Source: Clostridia bacterium (GTDB taxonomy: Bacteria; Bacillota; Clostridia; Monoglobales; Monoglobaceae). From it: a stretch of DNA of 20,437 nt. Both the position numbers and the translations under genes were made by a program. The notes beneath the pieces were generated by a model. It saw only the letters and a program-made list of their open reading frames with translations. It was not told the origin of the DNA and made no database searches. How positions within the stretch are numbered: position 1 is the stretch's first letter; the number at the start of each line of letters is the position of its first letter. The stretch is taken from positions 1 to 20,437 of the forward strand of contig JAGALN010000129.1 in the NCBI GenBank assembly GCA_017625185.1. The letters run 5' to 3'. Shown here in pieces: positions 1-7,381 of this stretch.

Positions 1-806
1 TTGTCTCGGGAACCAATCTGTATCTCATTATCACGCAGAGCAATGTCCGGTGCTACCAAGCTGACACTTCCGTTGGAAGTCACGATACCTCTGTCTCTGA
101 CATAACCAAGATAATCCGCCAAAATGGTCTTTTTCAGCAACTGGTTTCCCTCAACCAACTCAACCTCTAAAGAGTCAAAGAGCATCTGGGCAATACACGC
201 CCGGCTTGCAGGAGTTTCCACTGCACCCAGCTTGTTTGCCACATCAGTAATACCAAGCTTATTTGCCTGGGCAACATACTCTCCATACCACGGGGTTCCG
301 CTAACATCCATAACATATCCCAGGGTATATACAATCATCTTAATTGCCTCTTCGTAGGCAACATTGGCGGAAGGTCTAAAGGTTCCGTCCTCATAACCGT
401 TAATAATACCCTTTGCATATGCTGTATTGATGTCCGGAATTGCCCAACTGATACTAGAATCATCATCCTTCACATCAGAGAAAGGAAGCTTTGCTGCGCT
501 AGCTGCACCAATTCCTCCATAATTCAAGGTCCGCATCAGCATTGCCGTAAATTCCGCTCTGGTCACATTCTTATCCGGTCCAAACGTACCGTCCGGATAT
601 CCATTGATAATCCCCATCAAATTCAAGAGATAAACCGCCTGCCTATAGGGTGCATTTTCCGCAACATCAGAAAATGTAGCCGCTTTGGTCCCGGTTAAGG
701 GTTTTGTCTCGGCACTGGTTTCTTCTGCAAAAACAACGGAACCCATACAGGTTGCCATCATCATGACTGCAAGCATAAATGCCAAAATCCGTTTTGCTTT
801 TCTCAT
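1..806 (-). CDS. SLH-domain surface protein (C-terminus beyond window)
   Basis: The reading frame stays open for 268 codons to the window edge, so only the N-terminal part is visible. The start at 806 is set by AGGAGG (813-820) six bases upstream. Residues 1-27 form a signal peptide (MRKAKR, then a hydrophobic stretch ending VVFA before EE). Residues about 44-95 and 105-165 are S-layer homology repeats, with FSDV, GIINGYPDGTFGPD, TRAEF and GIINGYEDGTFRPS. A third, degenerate repeat follows at about 170-215. SLH domains bind pyruvylated secondary wall polymer, so this is an exported, wall-anchored protein. After the repeats comes a non-SLH region (GNQLLKK, then DYLGYVRDRGIV) of unknown function. 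Promoter and leader lie at 807-940. The catalytic or structural part, if any, lies outside the window, so no function can be assigned. Confidence 0.9.
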   Translation of the reverse strand, partial: MRKAKRILAFMLAVMMMATCMGSVVFAEETSAETKPLTGTKAATFSDVAENAPYRQAVYLLNLMGIINGYPDGTFGPDKNVTRAEFTAMLMRTLNYGGIGAASAAKLPFSDVKDDDSSISWAIPDINTAYAKGIINGYEDGTFRPSANVAYEEAIKMIVYTLGYVMDVSGTPWYGEYVAQANKLGITDVANKLGAVETPASRACIAQMLFDSLEVELVEGNQLLKKTILADYLGYVRDRGIVTSNGSVSLVAPDIALRDNEIQIGSRD

Positions 807-881
807 AATTGTATCCTCCTGATATTTAAAATTAATACAATACAAACCTCCAAAGGAATGTAGGTACACATTCACGTTCGT

Positions 882-910
882 ATTTTATCATCAAATTGCC
901 AAAAAGTCAA
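882..910 (-). promoter_or_regulatory. Sigma-A-type promoter of the SLH-protein gene
   Basis: On the minus strand, -35 TTGACT (905-910) and -10 TAAAAT (882-887) are separated by exactly 17 bases. The predicted start of transcription is near 875, giving a leader of about 70 nt before the start codon at 806. The leader contains a 6-bp inverted repeat, GAATGT (856-861) and ACATTC (868-873). Confidence 0.75.
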
Positions 911-922
911 TAGGATAGCCCC

Positions 923-939
923 GTTACATTTTGGTTACT
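923..939 (-). promoter_or_regulatory. WalR-like direct repeat upstream of the SLH gene
   Basis: The minus strand reads AGTAAC-CAAAA-TGTAAC, matching 11 of 12 defined positions of the WalR (YycF) consensus TGTWAH-N5-TGTWAH. It ends 12 bases upstream of the -35 box and overlaps the stop codon of the U32 gene. The match is seen directly; assignment to WalR is inferred, and another OmpR-family regulator with an 11-bp repeat period is possible. Confidence 0.45.
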
Positions 940-2168
940 TTTGCAGTTCTTACCTGCCGGATGAAGGTATCCGGCTCTACCGGTTCTTGCGTTTTGAGGT
1001 ATACCTTACTCTGAGGACGGTTGGCGACCTCCAAAGGCACTCCGTTTTCGTCATAAAGCTCGGTCACCGTCTGGGAGAAAAACTTTCCCACCGGACGGAC
1101 AAATTCTACCGTACTCCCCCTGAAAAAGCGATTTTTCTGGATGACCTCCGCAAGTCCGGTTTCGGGGTTGTAGCCAGTCACCATGCCCACCATCTCATAA
1201 TCACGGATGTAACTGCTGGTGGCATAATTCTGTTCGGTTGCCCCCGGTTTCCCAAAGTAAAAGCCGGTGGTATAATCCCGATGGCTGACCTTTTTGATTT
1301 CCTCCAGCCATTCCGGGTTGACGACGTAGTGCTCCGGATCTTCAAAGTATGCGTCAATCGCCTGCCGATACGCCTGAACCACGGTTGCCACATAAAACTC
1401 CGACTTGACCCGGCCCTCAATCTTAAAACTAGAAAGACCCGACGCAATCAGCTGATCCATATGCTCTATCATACAAAGGTCCTTGGAATTATAGATAAAG
1501 GTTCCCCTCTCGTTTTCAAAAACCGGCATATACTCTCCCGGACGCTGCTCCTCCATCAAGTGGTACTTCCAACGGCAGGGATGGGCACAGTTTCCTTGGT
1601 TACTGTCTCTGCCTGCCATGTAGTTGCTAAGGAGGCACCGACCCGAATAGGAGATGCACATAGCACCGTGAACAAAGGCCTCCAGTTCCAAGTCCGGCTG
1701 AACCTTTTCCCGAATCTCCTTGATTTCGGCAAGGCTCATTTCCCTCGCCAGAATCACCCGCTTGGCACCCATATCCCGCCATGCCCTGGCACTTCTGTAA
1801 TTCACGTTGTTGGCTTGGGTGCTCACATGAATCTCCAAATCCGGCGCCAATTCCCGCGTCACCTGAAACATCCCCAAATCCGAGAGAATCACCGCATCCA
1901 GTCCCATATCCTTCACCTCGTTCAGGTATTGGGCATAGGCTTCGATGTCCCGATTGTGAGGAATGATGTTAGCAGTTAAGTAAACCTTACCGCCCCGGGC
2001 GTGGGCAAAGGCAATTCCCTCCCGCATTTCCTCTAGGGTAAAGTTCTCGGCTGCCACCCGCAAGGAAAACTCCTCGCCGCCAATATACACTGCATCGGCA
2101 CCATAGAGAAACGCCTTCTTCAGTTTTTCTAAATTGCCGGCAGGTGCCAGCAGTTCCGGTTTCTTCAT
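924..2168 (-). CDS. U32-family protein, TrhP-like (tRNA U34 hydroxylation)
   Basis: 414 aa. The start at 2168 (MKKPELLAPAG) is chosen because AGGAGGGAGA (2171-2180) directly precedes it; the longer frame would begin inside a terminator hairpin. The N-terminus has the U32 signature LLAPAGN, then GADAVYIGG. The family hallmark is at about residues 163-181 (EAFVHGAMCISYSGRC), followed by CAHPC. Cysteines 171, 178, 194 and 198 fit the four-cysteine [4Fe-4S] site known in this family. U32 proteins were first called peptidases. Characterised members such as Bacillus YrrN/YrrO and E. coli TrhP act in prephenate-dependent 5-hydroxyuridine formation at tRNA position 34, while others act in 23S rRNA hydroxylation or ubiquinone synthesis. 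Length fits TrhP2/YrrO, but the substrate is inferred. It lies 62 nt after the amidase gene, behind a terminator, with no clear promoter of its own. Confidence 0.88.
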   Translation of the reverse strand: MKKPELLAPAGNLEKLKKAFLYGADAVYIGGEEFSLRVAAENFTLEEMREGIAFAHARGGKVYLTANIIPHNRDIEAYAQYLNEVKDMGLDAVILSDLGMFQVTRELAPDLEIHVSTQANNVNYRSARAWRDMGAKRVILAREMSLAEIKEIREKVQPDLELEAFVHGAMCISYSGRCLLSNYMAGRDSNQGNCAHPCRWKYHLMEEQRPGEYMPVFENERGTFIYNSKDLCMIEHMDQLIASGLSSFKIEGRVKSEFYVATVVQAYRQAIDAYFEDPEHYVVNPEWLEEIKKVSHRDYTTGFYFGKPGATEQNYATSSYIRDYEMVGMVTGYNPETGLAEVIQKNRFFRGSTVEFVRPVGKFFSQTVTELYDENGVPLEVANRPQSKVYLKTQEPVEPDTFIRQVRTAKVTKM

Positions 2169-2189
2169 ATTCTCCCTCCTGCGATATCC

Positions 2190-2223
2190 AAAAACGCCCA
2201 CGCCCGATGGGCGAAGGCGTTTT
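2190..2223 (-). terminator. Intrinsic terminator after the SLH-amidase gene
   Basis: The minus strand reads AAAACGCC-TTCGCCC-ATC-GGGCGTG-GGCGTTTT and continues into a run of five T. This makes a long GC-rich stem with a 3-nt loop, starting about 7 nt after the amidase stop codon. The U32 ribosome binding site begins only about 10 nt after the hairpin. U32 expression therefore needs read-through or a promoter I could not recognise, and partial termination may set the amidase/U32 ratio. Confidence 0.8.
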
Positions 2224-2230
2224 CGCTTCG

Positions 2231-3652
2231 TTATTGATATTCCTTGTTAAAATACGCACAGATGCCTTTGGCAATCCCCTCGGCGTACAACTGTTGACCG
2301 CTGGTTGAACCTAAGATAGCCGCATCCTTTTCTGCATCAATAAATCCGGTCTCCAGCAGTGCCGCCACCATCTCGGTATACCGGAGCACAGCAAAACCTG
2401 CCGTTCTAACGCCCCGGTCCTGAAGACCTACAACCTCTACCACCTTTTCCTGAATCGCCTCAGCAAGGTAGATTCCCTCATCGGATTTATCGTAATAGTA
2501 GGTTTCAGTACCCGATGCACCACCGGCATTACAATGGATGGACAAAAACAGGTCCGCACCGGCTTCGTTAGCAATATCGGCACGTTTTTTCAAACTATCA
2601 CTGACCGATTCCTCGGATACATTCTCTGTTAAGCTATTTCGGGTCATAATTACCTGAAAACCGTTGCGTTCCAGCAAAGGTTTTACCTTGCTGGCAATCA
2701 GGTATGTAATATCCTGTTCCTTAAGCCCGTTTGCTGACGCACCAGTGTCGGTGGTATCGTAGTTATGTCCCGGGTCCAGGACAACCAAAATGGTTCCCTC
2801 AATTTTAATGGGTTTCCGGGTGGGCTTGGGCGTTGCCGTAGGTTTTGCCGTTGCAGTTGCAGTAGGCTTGGGTGTTGCCGTTTCCGTAGGCTTAGGGGTC
2901 GCCGTTGCAGTGGGCTTGGGTGTTGCCGTTTCCGTAGGCTTGGGGGTCGGTGTAGGCTCCGGCGCTTCCTCCGGCTCTTCGGTCTTGTCCGGAACCGGCG
3001 TCGGTCTCACTCCGGTATTGCCAACATTCACCGCATCCTGGGCACTGCTGCCGGGCCCGCCTCCCACCAGCATGGCGTTGTAGACCACCTGTGCCACAAA
3101 AGCACGGTTGGCAGAATTGCTGACCCGGATGCGGGTTCCGTTCAGCAGATTATACTTCTGTGCCACGTTCAAATAACCAGAATACCACTTGGGGCCCACC
3201 TTGGTTAAGGACTCATCCCCCACTCCGGAGGAACAAACCACCATCTTGACCGCCTGTTCATCGGTCACATAGTTTCCGGGACAAAATTTCCCATCCTCCA
3301 TGCCGTTGATATAGCCATTCTCATAGCAAAAAGAGATATAGGGATATGCCCAGCTCTCGATATCCACATCGGGAAAGGGCAGTTCTTTCGGTTCATAGTA
3401 ATTGGCATTGTAGCCGTTTGCCCGTGCCAAAAAGGCACAGAATTCCGCACGGGTGGTGTTGTCTCCGGGTGCAAAAGCGCCATCGCCCCGTCCCTGAATC
3501 ACACCCACATTGCTGAGCTTGTCCACAGCCTTATAGTAAGAAGCAGTAATCGGCACGTCAATAAACTCCAGACCGAGGGCCTGAAGGGGAAGTGCAAGAA
3601 TCAGGAGGACAAGTAGCAAAGCCACCGCCACTGATTTGTTACGGTTCTGCAT
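2231..3652 (-). CDS. SLH-anchored N-acetylmuramoyl-L-alanine amidase (Amidase_3)
   Basis: 473 aa. The start at 3652 (MQNRNKS) is preceded by TGAGGTGAT at good spacing; the in-frame ATG 16 codons upstream lacks this. Residues 1-27 are a signal peptide. Three SLH repeats occupy about 29-83, 90-145 and 150-200, the third being weak. Residues 217-283 are a Pro/Thr/Lys linker built from PKPTETAT/PKPTATAT units. Residues 287-470 are a zinc amidase domain with ligands H296 (DPGHN), E312 (KEQD) and H373 (SIHCN), and catalytic E434 (LLETGF). The enzyme cuts the bond between muramic acid and L-Ala in peptidoglycan. The SLH part should hold it at the wall, and the linker should let the catalytic domain reach the glycan. 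It has its own promoter with an adjacent WalR-like box, fitting a growth-linked autolysin. All catalytic residues are intact. Confidence 0.95.
   Translation of the reverse strand: MQNRNKSVAVALLLVLLILALPLQALGLEFIDVPITASYYKAVDKLSNVGVIQGRGDGAFAPGDNTTRAEFCAFLARANGYNANYYEPKELPFPDVDIESWAYPYISFCYENGYINGMEDGKFCPGNYVTDEQAVKMVVCSSGVGDESLTKVGPKWYSGYLNVAQKYNLLNGTRIRVSNSANRAFVAQVVYNAMLVGGGPGSSAQDAVNVGNTGVRPTPVPDKTEEPEEAPEPTPTPKPTETATPKPTATATPKPTETATPKPTATATAKPTATPKPTRKPIKIEGTILVVLDPGHNYDTTDTGASANGLKEQDITYLIASKVKPLLERNGFQVIMTRNSLTENVSEESVSDSLKKRADIANEAGADLFLSIHCNAGGASGTETYYYDKSDEGIYLAEAIQEKVVEVVGLQDRGVRTAGFAVLRYTEMVAALLETGFIDAEKDAAILGSTSGQQLYAEGIAKGICAYFNKEYQ
2819..2953 (-). repeat. Intragenic 24/48-bp tandem repeat coding the Pro/Thr linker
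   Basis: The DNA repeats with a 24-bp unit (PKPTxTAT) nested in a 48-bp higher unit. For example, the 29 bases at 2865-2893 recur exactly at 2913-2941. It lies between the SLH and amidase domains and is in frame. Such repeats are prone to slippage, so linker length may vary between strains. Confidence 0.85.
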
Positions 3653-3721
3653 GAATATCACCTCATAGTTTCGCCATGTGAAAAGCCGACACAACGCCAT
3701 TTTCGCATAATGACTATTCCT

Positions 3722-3750
3722 ATTCTAACATACTTTTGTCAAAAAAGCAA
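3722..3750 (-). promoter_or_regulatory. Promoter of the SLH-amidase gene
   Basis: On the minus strand, -35 TTGCTT (3745-3750) and -10 TAGAAT (3722-3727) have a 17-base spacer. A better-looking TTGACA lies inside the spacer but has no -10 at a proper distance. The predicted leader is about 60 nt. The weaker -35 fits an activator-dependent promoter. Confidence 0.6.
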
Positions 3751-3767
3751 GTTACATGTATGTTTCA
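3751..3767 (-). promoter_or_regulatory. WalR-like direct repeat abutting the amidase -35 box
   Basis: The minus strand reads TGAAAC-ATACA-TGTAAC, matching 11 of 12 positions of TGTWAH-N5-TGTWAH, and touches the -35 TTGCTT with no gap. The same placement occurs at 17184-17200. The match is direct; WalR binding is inferred from the family consensus and from the wall-hydrolase target. Confidence 0.5.
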
Positions 3768-3791
3768 GGAAACAGGATCTTTTTCCCAGCT

Positions 3792-4490
3792 CTAGAAAAA
3801 AGTGGTATAAACTACCGTAATCAGCCCCGCAACGCCCAGCGCCACACCGCTCATGGCACCCTCCACGTCGCCGATTTCGATTGCTTTTGTGGTGCCTAAG
3901 GCATGGCTGCAGGTACCAATGGCAAGACCTGCCTCCACCGGGTCCTTGACACCGAAGACACGAATCATCAGTGGCGCAAAGGCCGCACCAAAAACACCGG
4001 TAATGACCACTGCTGCCACGGTAACGGGAACCAGACCTCCTGCCTGCTCGGACAGAGAAACCGCAATGGCGGTGGTTACCGATTTGGGGAGCAGAGATGC
4101 CAACAGTTCCCGGTCCAGGAAAAAGACCCGGCAAAGAAGAATGACACAAATCATAGAAATTGCCGACCCCACCGCTGTTCCCAAGAGAACAGGGAGCCAA
4201 TTTTCTCTCAGGCGGTCAAACTGCTGATAGATTTTCACCGCAATCAACGCCGTTGCCGGTGCCAGGAAAATCTCTATCATATCTCCGCCTATCTGATAGT
4301 TTTCATAGGGGATATCAAAAAGAAGCAGAACTCCTATAATAAGCAGAAGCGAAACCAGCATGGGATTGACCAAGGGCGTTTTTGCCCTTTTGTTCATCCA
4401 GACACCGATGGCATAGGCAAACACCGTTACCGAAACGCCGAAAAGCGGTGTTGCCGTTAATCCCCTCAGGATTGTCAACAGATTATCCAC
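3792..4490 (-). CDS. lrgB: LrgB/CidB-family membrane protein
   Basis: 232 aa from a GTG start at 4490, chosen because AGGAGG (in GGGAGAGGAGGCTTCGCC) sits just before it; the frame's upstream ATG lies inside lrgA. The protein is almost wholly hydrophobic, with several predicted membrane segments. It carries the LrgB hallmarks PKSVTTAIAVSLSEQAGG (about 139-156) and the C-terminal GTCSHALGTTKAIEIGDVEGA (20 residues of it visible around 190-210). LrgAB/CidAB proteins act in the cytoplasmic membrane. They modulate murein hydrolase activity and autolysis, and later work links them to pyruvate transport. The start overlaps the lrgA stop by 8 nt, so translation is probably coupled. No convincing T-rich terminator follows. 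Which of the proposed roles applies here cannot be told from sequence. Confidence 0.92.
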   Translation of the reverse strand: MDNLLTILRGLTATPLFGVSVTVFAYAIGVWMNKRAKTPLVNPMLVSLLLIIGVLLLFDIPYENYQIGGDMIEIFLAPATALIAVKIYQQFDRLRENWLPVLLGTAVGSAISMICVILLCRVFFLDRELLASLLPKSVTTAIAVSLSEQAGGLVPVTVAAVVITGVFGAAFAPLMIRVFGVKDPVEAGLAIGTCSHALGTTKAIEIGDVEGAMSGVALGVAGLITVVYTTFF

Positions 4491-4860
4491 GGCGAAGCCT
4501 CCTCTCCCGATGCTTTTTCTGGAAATAAACCACCAACCGCACCGTATAGGCGGTAGCCGCAAAGGTCAGGACGGTGGAAAGAATGCAAATCACAAAAATC
4601 GGACCCAGGGAACTTCGGATTCTGTCGAAGCATTCCATCAATCCAACACCGGCAGGAACAAAAAAGATTGCCATGTTGTTCAAAAGAAAGTCGCTGCTTT
4701 CCTGAATCTGGGATGGTTTTACTAGCTTAAACAGAAACCCCAAAAACAACAAAACCATAGCAATTGCACTGCCGGGAAATGCAAAGGGCAATAATGCGGC
4801 AACCCCTTCGCTCATGACGCAAAGGGTAAAAATACCGGCAAGCTGTAATAATATTTTCAC
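4483..4860 (-). CDS. lrgA: LrgA/CidA-family holin-like membrane protein
   Basis: 125 aa. I place the start at the GTG at 4860 (MKILLQLAG) because GAAGAGGTG lies 6 nt upstream; a GTG three codons earlier falls on the binding site itself. About four membrane segments are predicted: about 2-22, 27-46, 58-78 and 86-112. The C-terminal tail is strongly basic (KKHRERRLRRG). Family motifs FPGSAIAMVLLF and NNMAIFFVPAGVG match PF03788. LrgA is the small, holin-like partner of LrgB and is encoded first in the pair, as usual. It stands divergent from the ypsA-like gene, with only 80 nt between start codons. I could not define a good minus-strand promoter there; a palindrome at 4907-4920 is a candidate control site. 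Confidence 0.9.
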   Translation of the reverse strand: MKILLQLAGIFTLCVMSEGVAALLPFAFPGSAIAMVLLFLGFLFKLVKPSQIQESSDFLLNNMAIFFVPAGVGLMECFDRIRSSLGPIFVICILSTVLTFAATAYTVRLVVYFQKKHRERRLRRG

Positions 4861-4880
4861 GAAATACACCTCTTCCTACA

Positions 4881-4910
4881 TTGACACTCCGGCAAAAGCT
4901 GTGTTACAAT
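4881..4910 (+). promoter_or_regulatory. Promoter of the ypsA-like gene
   Basis: A perfect -35 TTGACA (4881-4886) and -10 TACAAT (4905-4910) have an 18-base spacer. Predicted transcription starts near 4917, which excludes the upstream in-frame start codons and supports the ATG at 4941. Confidence 0.8.
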
Positions 4911-4920
4911 ACGAGTATTG
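4907..4920. promoter_or_regulatory. Palindrome in the lrgAB/ypsA divergent region
   Basis: CAATAC-GA-GTATTG is a perfect 6-bp dyad overlapping the end of the ypsA -10 box and its predicted start of transcription. It is about 47 bp from the lrgA start. The position would suit an operator acting on either gene. No regulator can be named. Confidence 0.35.
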
Positions 4921-4940
4921 ATATGAAATGGAGACCATTT

Positions 4941-5423
4941 ATGATACAGAAAAGCCTTGCCTGTTCCTTTACAGGGCACAGAATTATCGCAAAAAAATTC
5001 CGGGATACTCTGCCCGGGCAGCTGGAACGGCAAATCCGCCGCCTGATTGAAAAAGGCACAGTAGATTTCATCACCGGCGGCGCCTTGGGATTTGACACCC
5101 TTGCCGCCCAAATCGTATTAAAGCTCCGGGAGGAATTCCCCCAAATTCGTCTGGTTCTGGCTCTTCCCTGCAAAGACCAGACCCGAGGCTGGTCCTCTAT
5201 CGACAAGGCTCGGTATGAACAAATTATTCAGGCTGCTGATGTGGTTCACTATACCGGAACCCGATACACCATGGACTGCATGATGCGGCGGAATCGGTTT
5301 ATGGTGGACAACAGCGCTGCCTGTGTCTTTTTCCTGACCAATCAGCGTAGCGGCACCTACAAGACGGTAGCCTACGCCATGGAGCAGGGACTTCAGCTTT
5401 ATAATATCTTAACCGTAAAATAG
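4941..5423 (+). CDS. YpsA/DUF1273-type SLOG-domain protein
   Basis: 160 aa from the ATG at 4941, preceded by GGAG (4930-4933) with 7 nt spacing and by a strong promoter whose start point rules out longer forms. The N-terminus has the Rossmann-like SLOG signature SFTGHR (residues 9-14), and GGALGFDTLAA follows at about 46-56. SLOG proteins bind nucleotide-type ligands. In Bacillus, YpsA is linked to cell division and oxidative stress, but its biochemical activity is not established. The only plus-strand gene in the left 18 kb, it is a single-gene unit closed by a strong hairpin terminator. Family assignment is good; no specific function is claimed. Confidence 0.82.
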   Translation: MIQKSLACSFTGHRIIAKKFRDTLPGQLERQIRRLIEKGTVDFITGGALGFDTLAAQIVLKLREEFPQIRLVLALPCKDQTRGWSSIDKARYEQIIQAADVVHYTGTRYTMDCMMRRNRFMVDNSAACVFFLTNQRSGTYKTVAYAMEQGLQLYNILTVK

Positions 5424-5441
5424 AAAATCATGCCACATAAG

Positions 5442-5485
5442 ACTGCGACAAAAGGATTGGCAGAAATCCTTTTGTCGCAGTTTTT
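5442..5485 (+). terminator. Strong hairpin terminator between the ypsA-like gene and mnmG
   Basis: A perfect 17-bp stem (5442-5458 with 5465-5481, GACTGCGACAAAAGG type) with a 6-nt loop is followed by five T on the plus strand. It ends the ypsA-like transcript. On the minus strand the hairpin begins at the mnmG stop codon (5484-5486), but the bases after it (CTTATG) are not T-rich. There it may act as a weaker terminator or as 3'-end protection for the long operon transcript. Confidence 0.85.
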
Positions 5486-7364
5486 AGTTTGTCTTTAAAT
5501 AAATCATCAAAACGGCGATATCTGCCGGGGATACTCCCGAAATCCGAGACGCCTGCCCCAGGGATTCCGGACGAATCTTATCCAACTTCTGCCGCGCCTC
5601 AAGGCGAAGACCATCCAGATTCAAATAATCAATCTCCTTAGGGAGCTTTTTCGCCTCCAACTTTTTCAGCTGCTCTGCCTGGGACATTTGCCGGTTGATG
5701 TATCCCTCATACTTGATGGAAATCTCCGCCTGCTCCCAAACCTCTTTTGATAAATCGGGGCGGTCCCGGTCAAAGGGCGCCAATCCCGGGTAATCCACCT
5801 GGGGTCTTTTCAGCAGCTCCGCCATCCGGATTCCCGATTGCAAAGGGGTGCTCCCCACCGATGCCAGATATTCCTGCAATTCCTTAACAGGAGAAAGACT
5901 TACCTTTTCCAACCTGGCAATCTCTTCTGCAATCTGCTCCTTTTTCTCCAGGAACGCCTGATATCGTTCCTCCGAAATTAAGCCGATTTCATAACCCAGT
6001 GGAGTCAATCGCAAATCCGCATTGTCCTGCCGGAGCAGGAGCCGGTACTCAGACCGGGAGGTCATCATCCGGTAGGGTTCATTGGTCCCCTTGGTGACCA
6101 AATCGTCAATCAGGGTCCCAATGTAGGCTTCGGAGCGGTCCAACACCACCGGCGGCTTCCCGGTCAGCTTTCTTGCGGCATTAATGCCGGCAATCAAGCC
6201 CTGTGCCGCCGCCTCCTCGTATCCTGAGGTGCCGTTAAACTGTCCGGCACCATAAAGTCCCGGAATCTTCTTCATTTCCAGGGATGGCTGCAGCTGCAAC
6301 GGGTCGGCACAATCGTACTCGATGGCATAGGCATTCCGCATAACCTGGGCATGCTCAAACCCGGGCAGGGAATGAATCATATCCAGCTGAACATCCTCCG
6401 GCATACTGCTGGAGAACCCCTGGAGATACATCTCCTCGGTGTTAAGACCCATGGGCTCCACAAAGAGCTGATGCCGTTCCTTGTCCTTGAACCGGACAAT
6501 TTTATCCTCAATAGAGGGACAATATCTGGGTCCAATTCCCTTGATATCCCCGCCATAAAGAGGGGAACGGTGAAGATTATCCAGAATAATCTGTTTGGTT
6601 TTTTCATTGGTGTATGTTACATAGCAAACCGCCTGATTCTGCATTTCTCCTTTGGTTTCAAAGGAGAAGGGCGTGATTTCCTCATCCCCCTCTTGCAGCT
6701 CCAGCTTGGAAAAGTCAATGCTCCTGCGGTTAATCCTTGGCGGGGTTCCGGTTTTGAACCGAACCAGCTCGACTCCGATTCGCTGCAGGTTTTTGGAAAG
6801 CTCGGTGGCAGGAAAGACTCCGTCCGGGCCGCTCTCCTGACTGAATTCGCCAATGATAATCCGGGCCTTTAGATAGGTGCCGGTACAGAGGATTGCCGCC
6901 TTACAAAGGTATTCGGCACCGCTTCGTGCAATCACCGATCGGACGCTACCTGTATCGTCCAGCGTCACATCCACAATCTCTGCTTGACGGAGATCCAGAT
7001 TTTCGGCAAGCTCCAGCCGGTGCTTCATGTCCGCCTGATAGTTCCGCCGGTCAATCTGGGCACGGAGGGAATGAACTGCCGGCCCTTTTCCACGGTTTAG
7101 GATACGGGACTGGATAAAGGTAGCGTCCGCCGCCTTCCCCATTTCGCCGCCCAAGGCGTCAATCTCCCGAACCAGATGTCCCTTTGCCGTACCTCCAATG
7201 CTGGGGTTACAGGGCAGGTTTGCCACACCGTCTAAACTGATGGAAAACAAGCAGGTACGAAGTCCCAGCCGGGACGCCGCCAACGCCGCTTCAATTCCGG
7301 CATGTCCAGCACCCACCACTGCAATATCATAAGTATCCGCAATAAACAAACGCTCACCTTCCAT
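5484..7364 (-). CDS. mnmG: MnmG (GidA), tRNA U34 carboxymethylaminomethyl synthase subunit
   Basis: 626 aa, the usual length. The FAD-binding motif [12 protein letters not shown] is at about residues 18-29. [14 protein letters not shown] and [11 protein letters not shown] hold the two conserved family cysteines. PPRI and the C-terminal [16 protein letters not shown] region are also typical. With MnmE, MnmG adds the (carboxymethyl)aminomethyl group at C5 of wobble uridine in several tRNAs, using FAD, NADH and methylene-tetrahydrofolate. It is last in an eleven-gene operon, 17 nt after fhs. In many Bacillota mnmG lies in an mnmE-mnmG-rsmG cluster; here no rsmG follows and mnmE is not adjacent. 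The ATG start has only a weak binding site (AGAAG). A TTG five codons later, after GGTGAG, is an alternative. Confidence 0.97.
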   Translation of the reverse strand: MEGERLFIADTYDIAVVGAGHAGIEAALAASRLGLRTCLFSISLDGVANLPCNPSIGGTAKGHLVREIDALGGEMGKAADATFIQSRILNRGKGPAVHSLRAQIDRRNYQADMKHRLELAENLDLRQAEIVDVTLDDTGSVRSVIARSGAEYLCKAAILCTGTYLKARIIIGEFSQESGPDGVFPATELSKNLQRIGVELVRFKTGTPPRINRRSIDFSKLELQEGDEEITPFSFETKGEMQNQAVCYVTYTNEKTKQIILDNLHRSPLYGGDIKGIGPRYCPSIEDKIVRFKDKERHQLFVEPMGLNTEEMYLQGFSSSMPEDVQLDMIHSLPGFEHAQVMRNAYAIEYDCADPLQLQPSLEMKKIPGLYGAGQFNGTSGYEEAAAQGLIAGINAARKLTGKPPVVLDRSEAYIGTLIDDLVTKGTNEPYRMMTSRSEYRLLLRQDNADLRLTPLGYEIGLISEERYQAFLEKKEQIAEEIARLEKVSLSPVKELQEYLASVGSTPLQSGIRMAELLKRPQVDYPGLAPFDRDRPDLSKEVWEQAEISIKYEGYINRQMSQAEQLKKLEAKKLPKEIDYLNLDGLRLEARQKLDKIRPESLGQASRISGVSPADIAVLMIYLKTN

Positions 7365-7381
7365 CTTCTATCTTCTGTCTT

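Noticed and set aside
987-1979. Long plus-strand open frame (330 codons) opposite the U32 gene
   Set aside because: The minus strand here codes a clearly conserved U32 protein. The antisense translation shows no family motif, is rich in His/Arg/Pro as expected of a shadow frame, and has no ribosome site.
924-2201. Longer U32 start at 2201
   Set aside because: It would begin inside a terminator stem and has no ribosome site. The ATG at 2168 has AGGAGGGAGA directly upstream and matches the family N-terminus.
2819-2953. CRISPR-like array
   Set aside because: The repeats are contiguous, in frame, and code a Pro/Thr linker between two known domains. There are no unique spacers and no cas genes.
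3751-3774. Terminator for lrgAB formed by TGTTTC-AG-GAAACA
   Set aside because: The stem is short (6 bp with a 2-nt loop), not GC-rich, and not followed at once by a T-run. The T-rich stretch further on belongs to the amidase promoter spacer.
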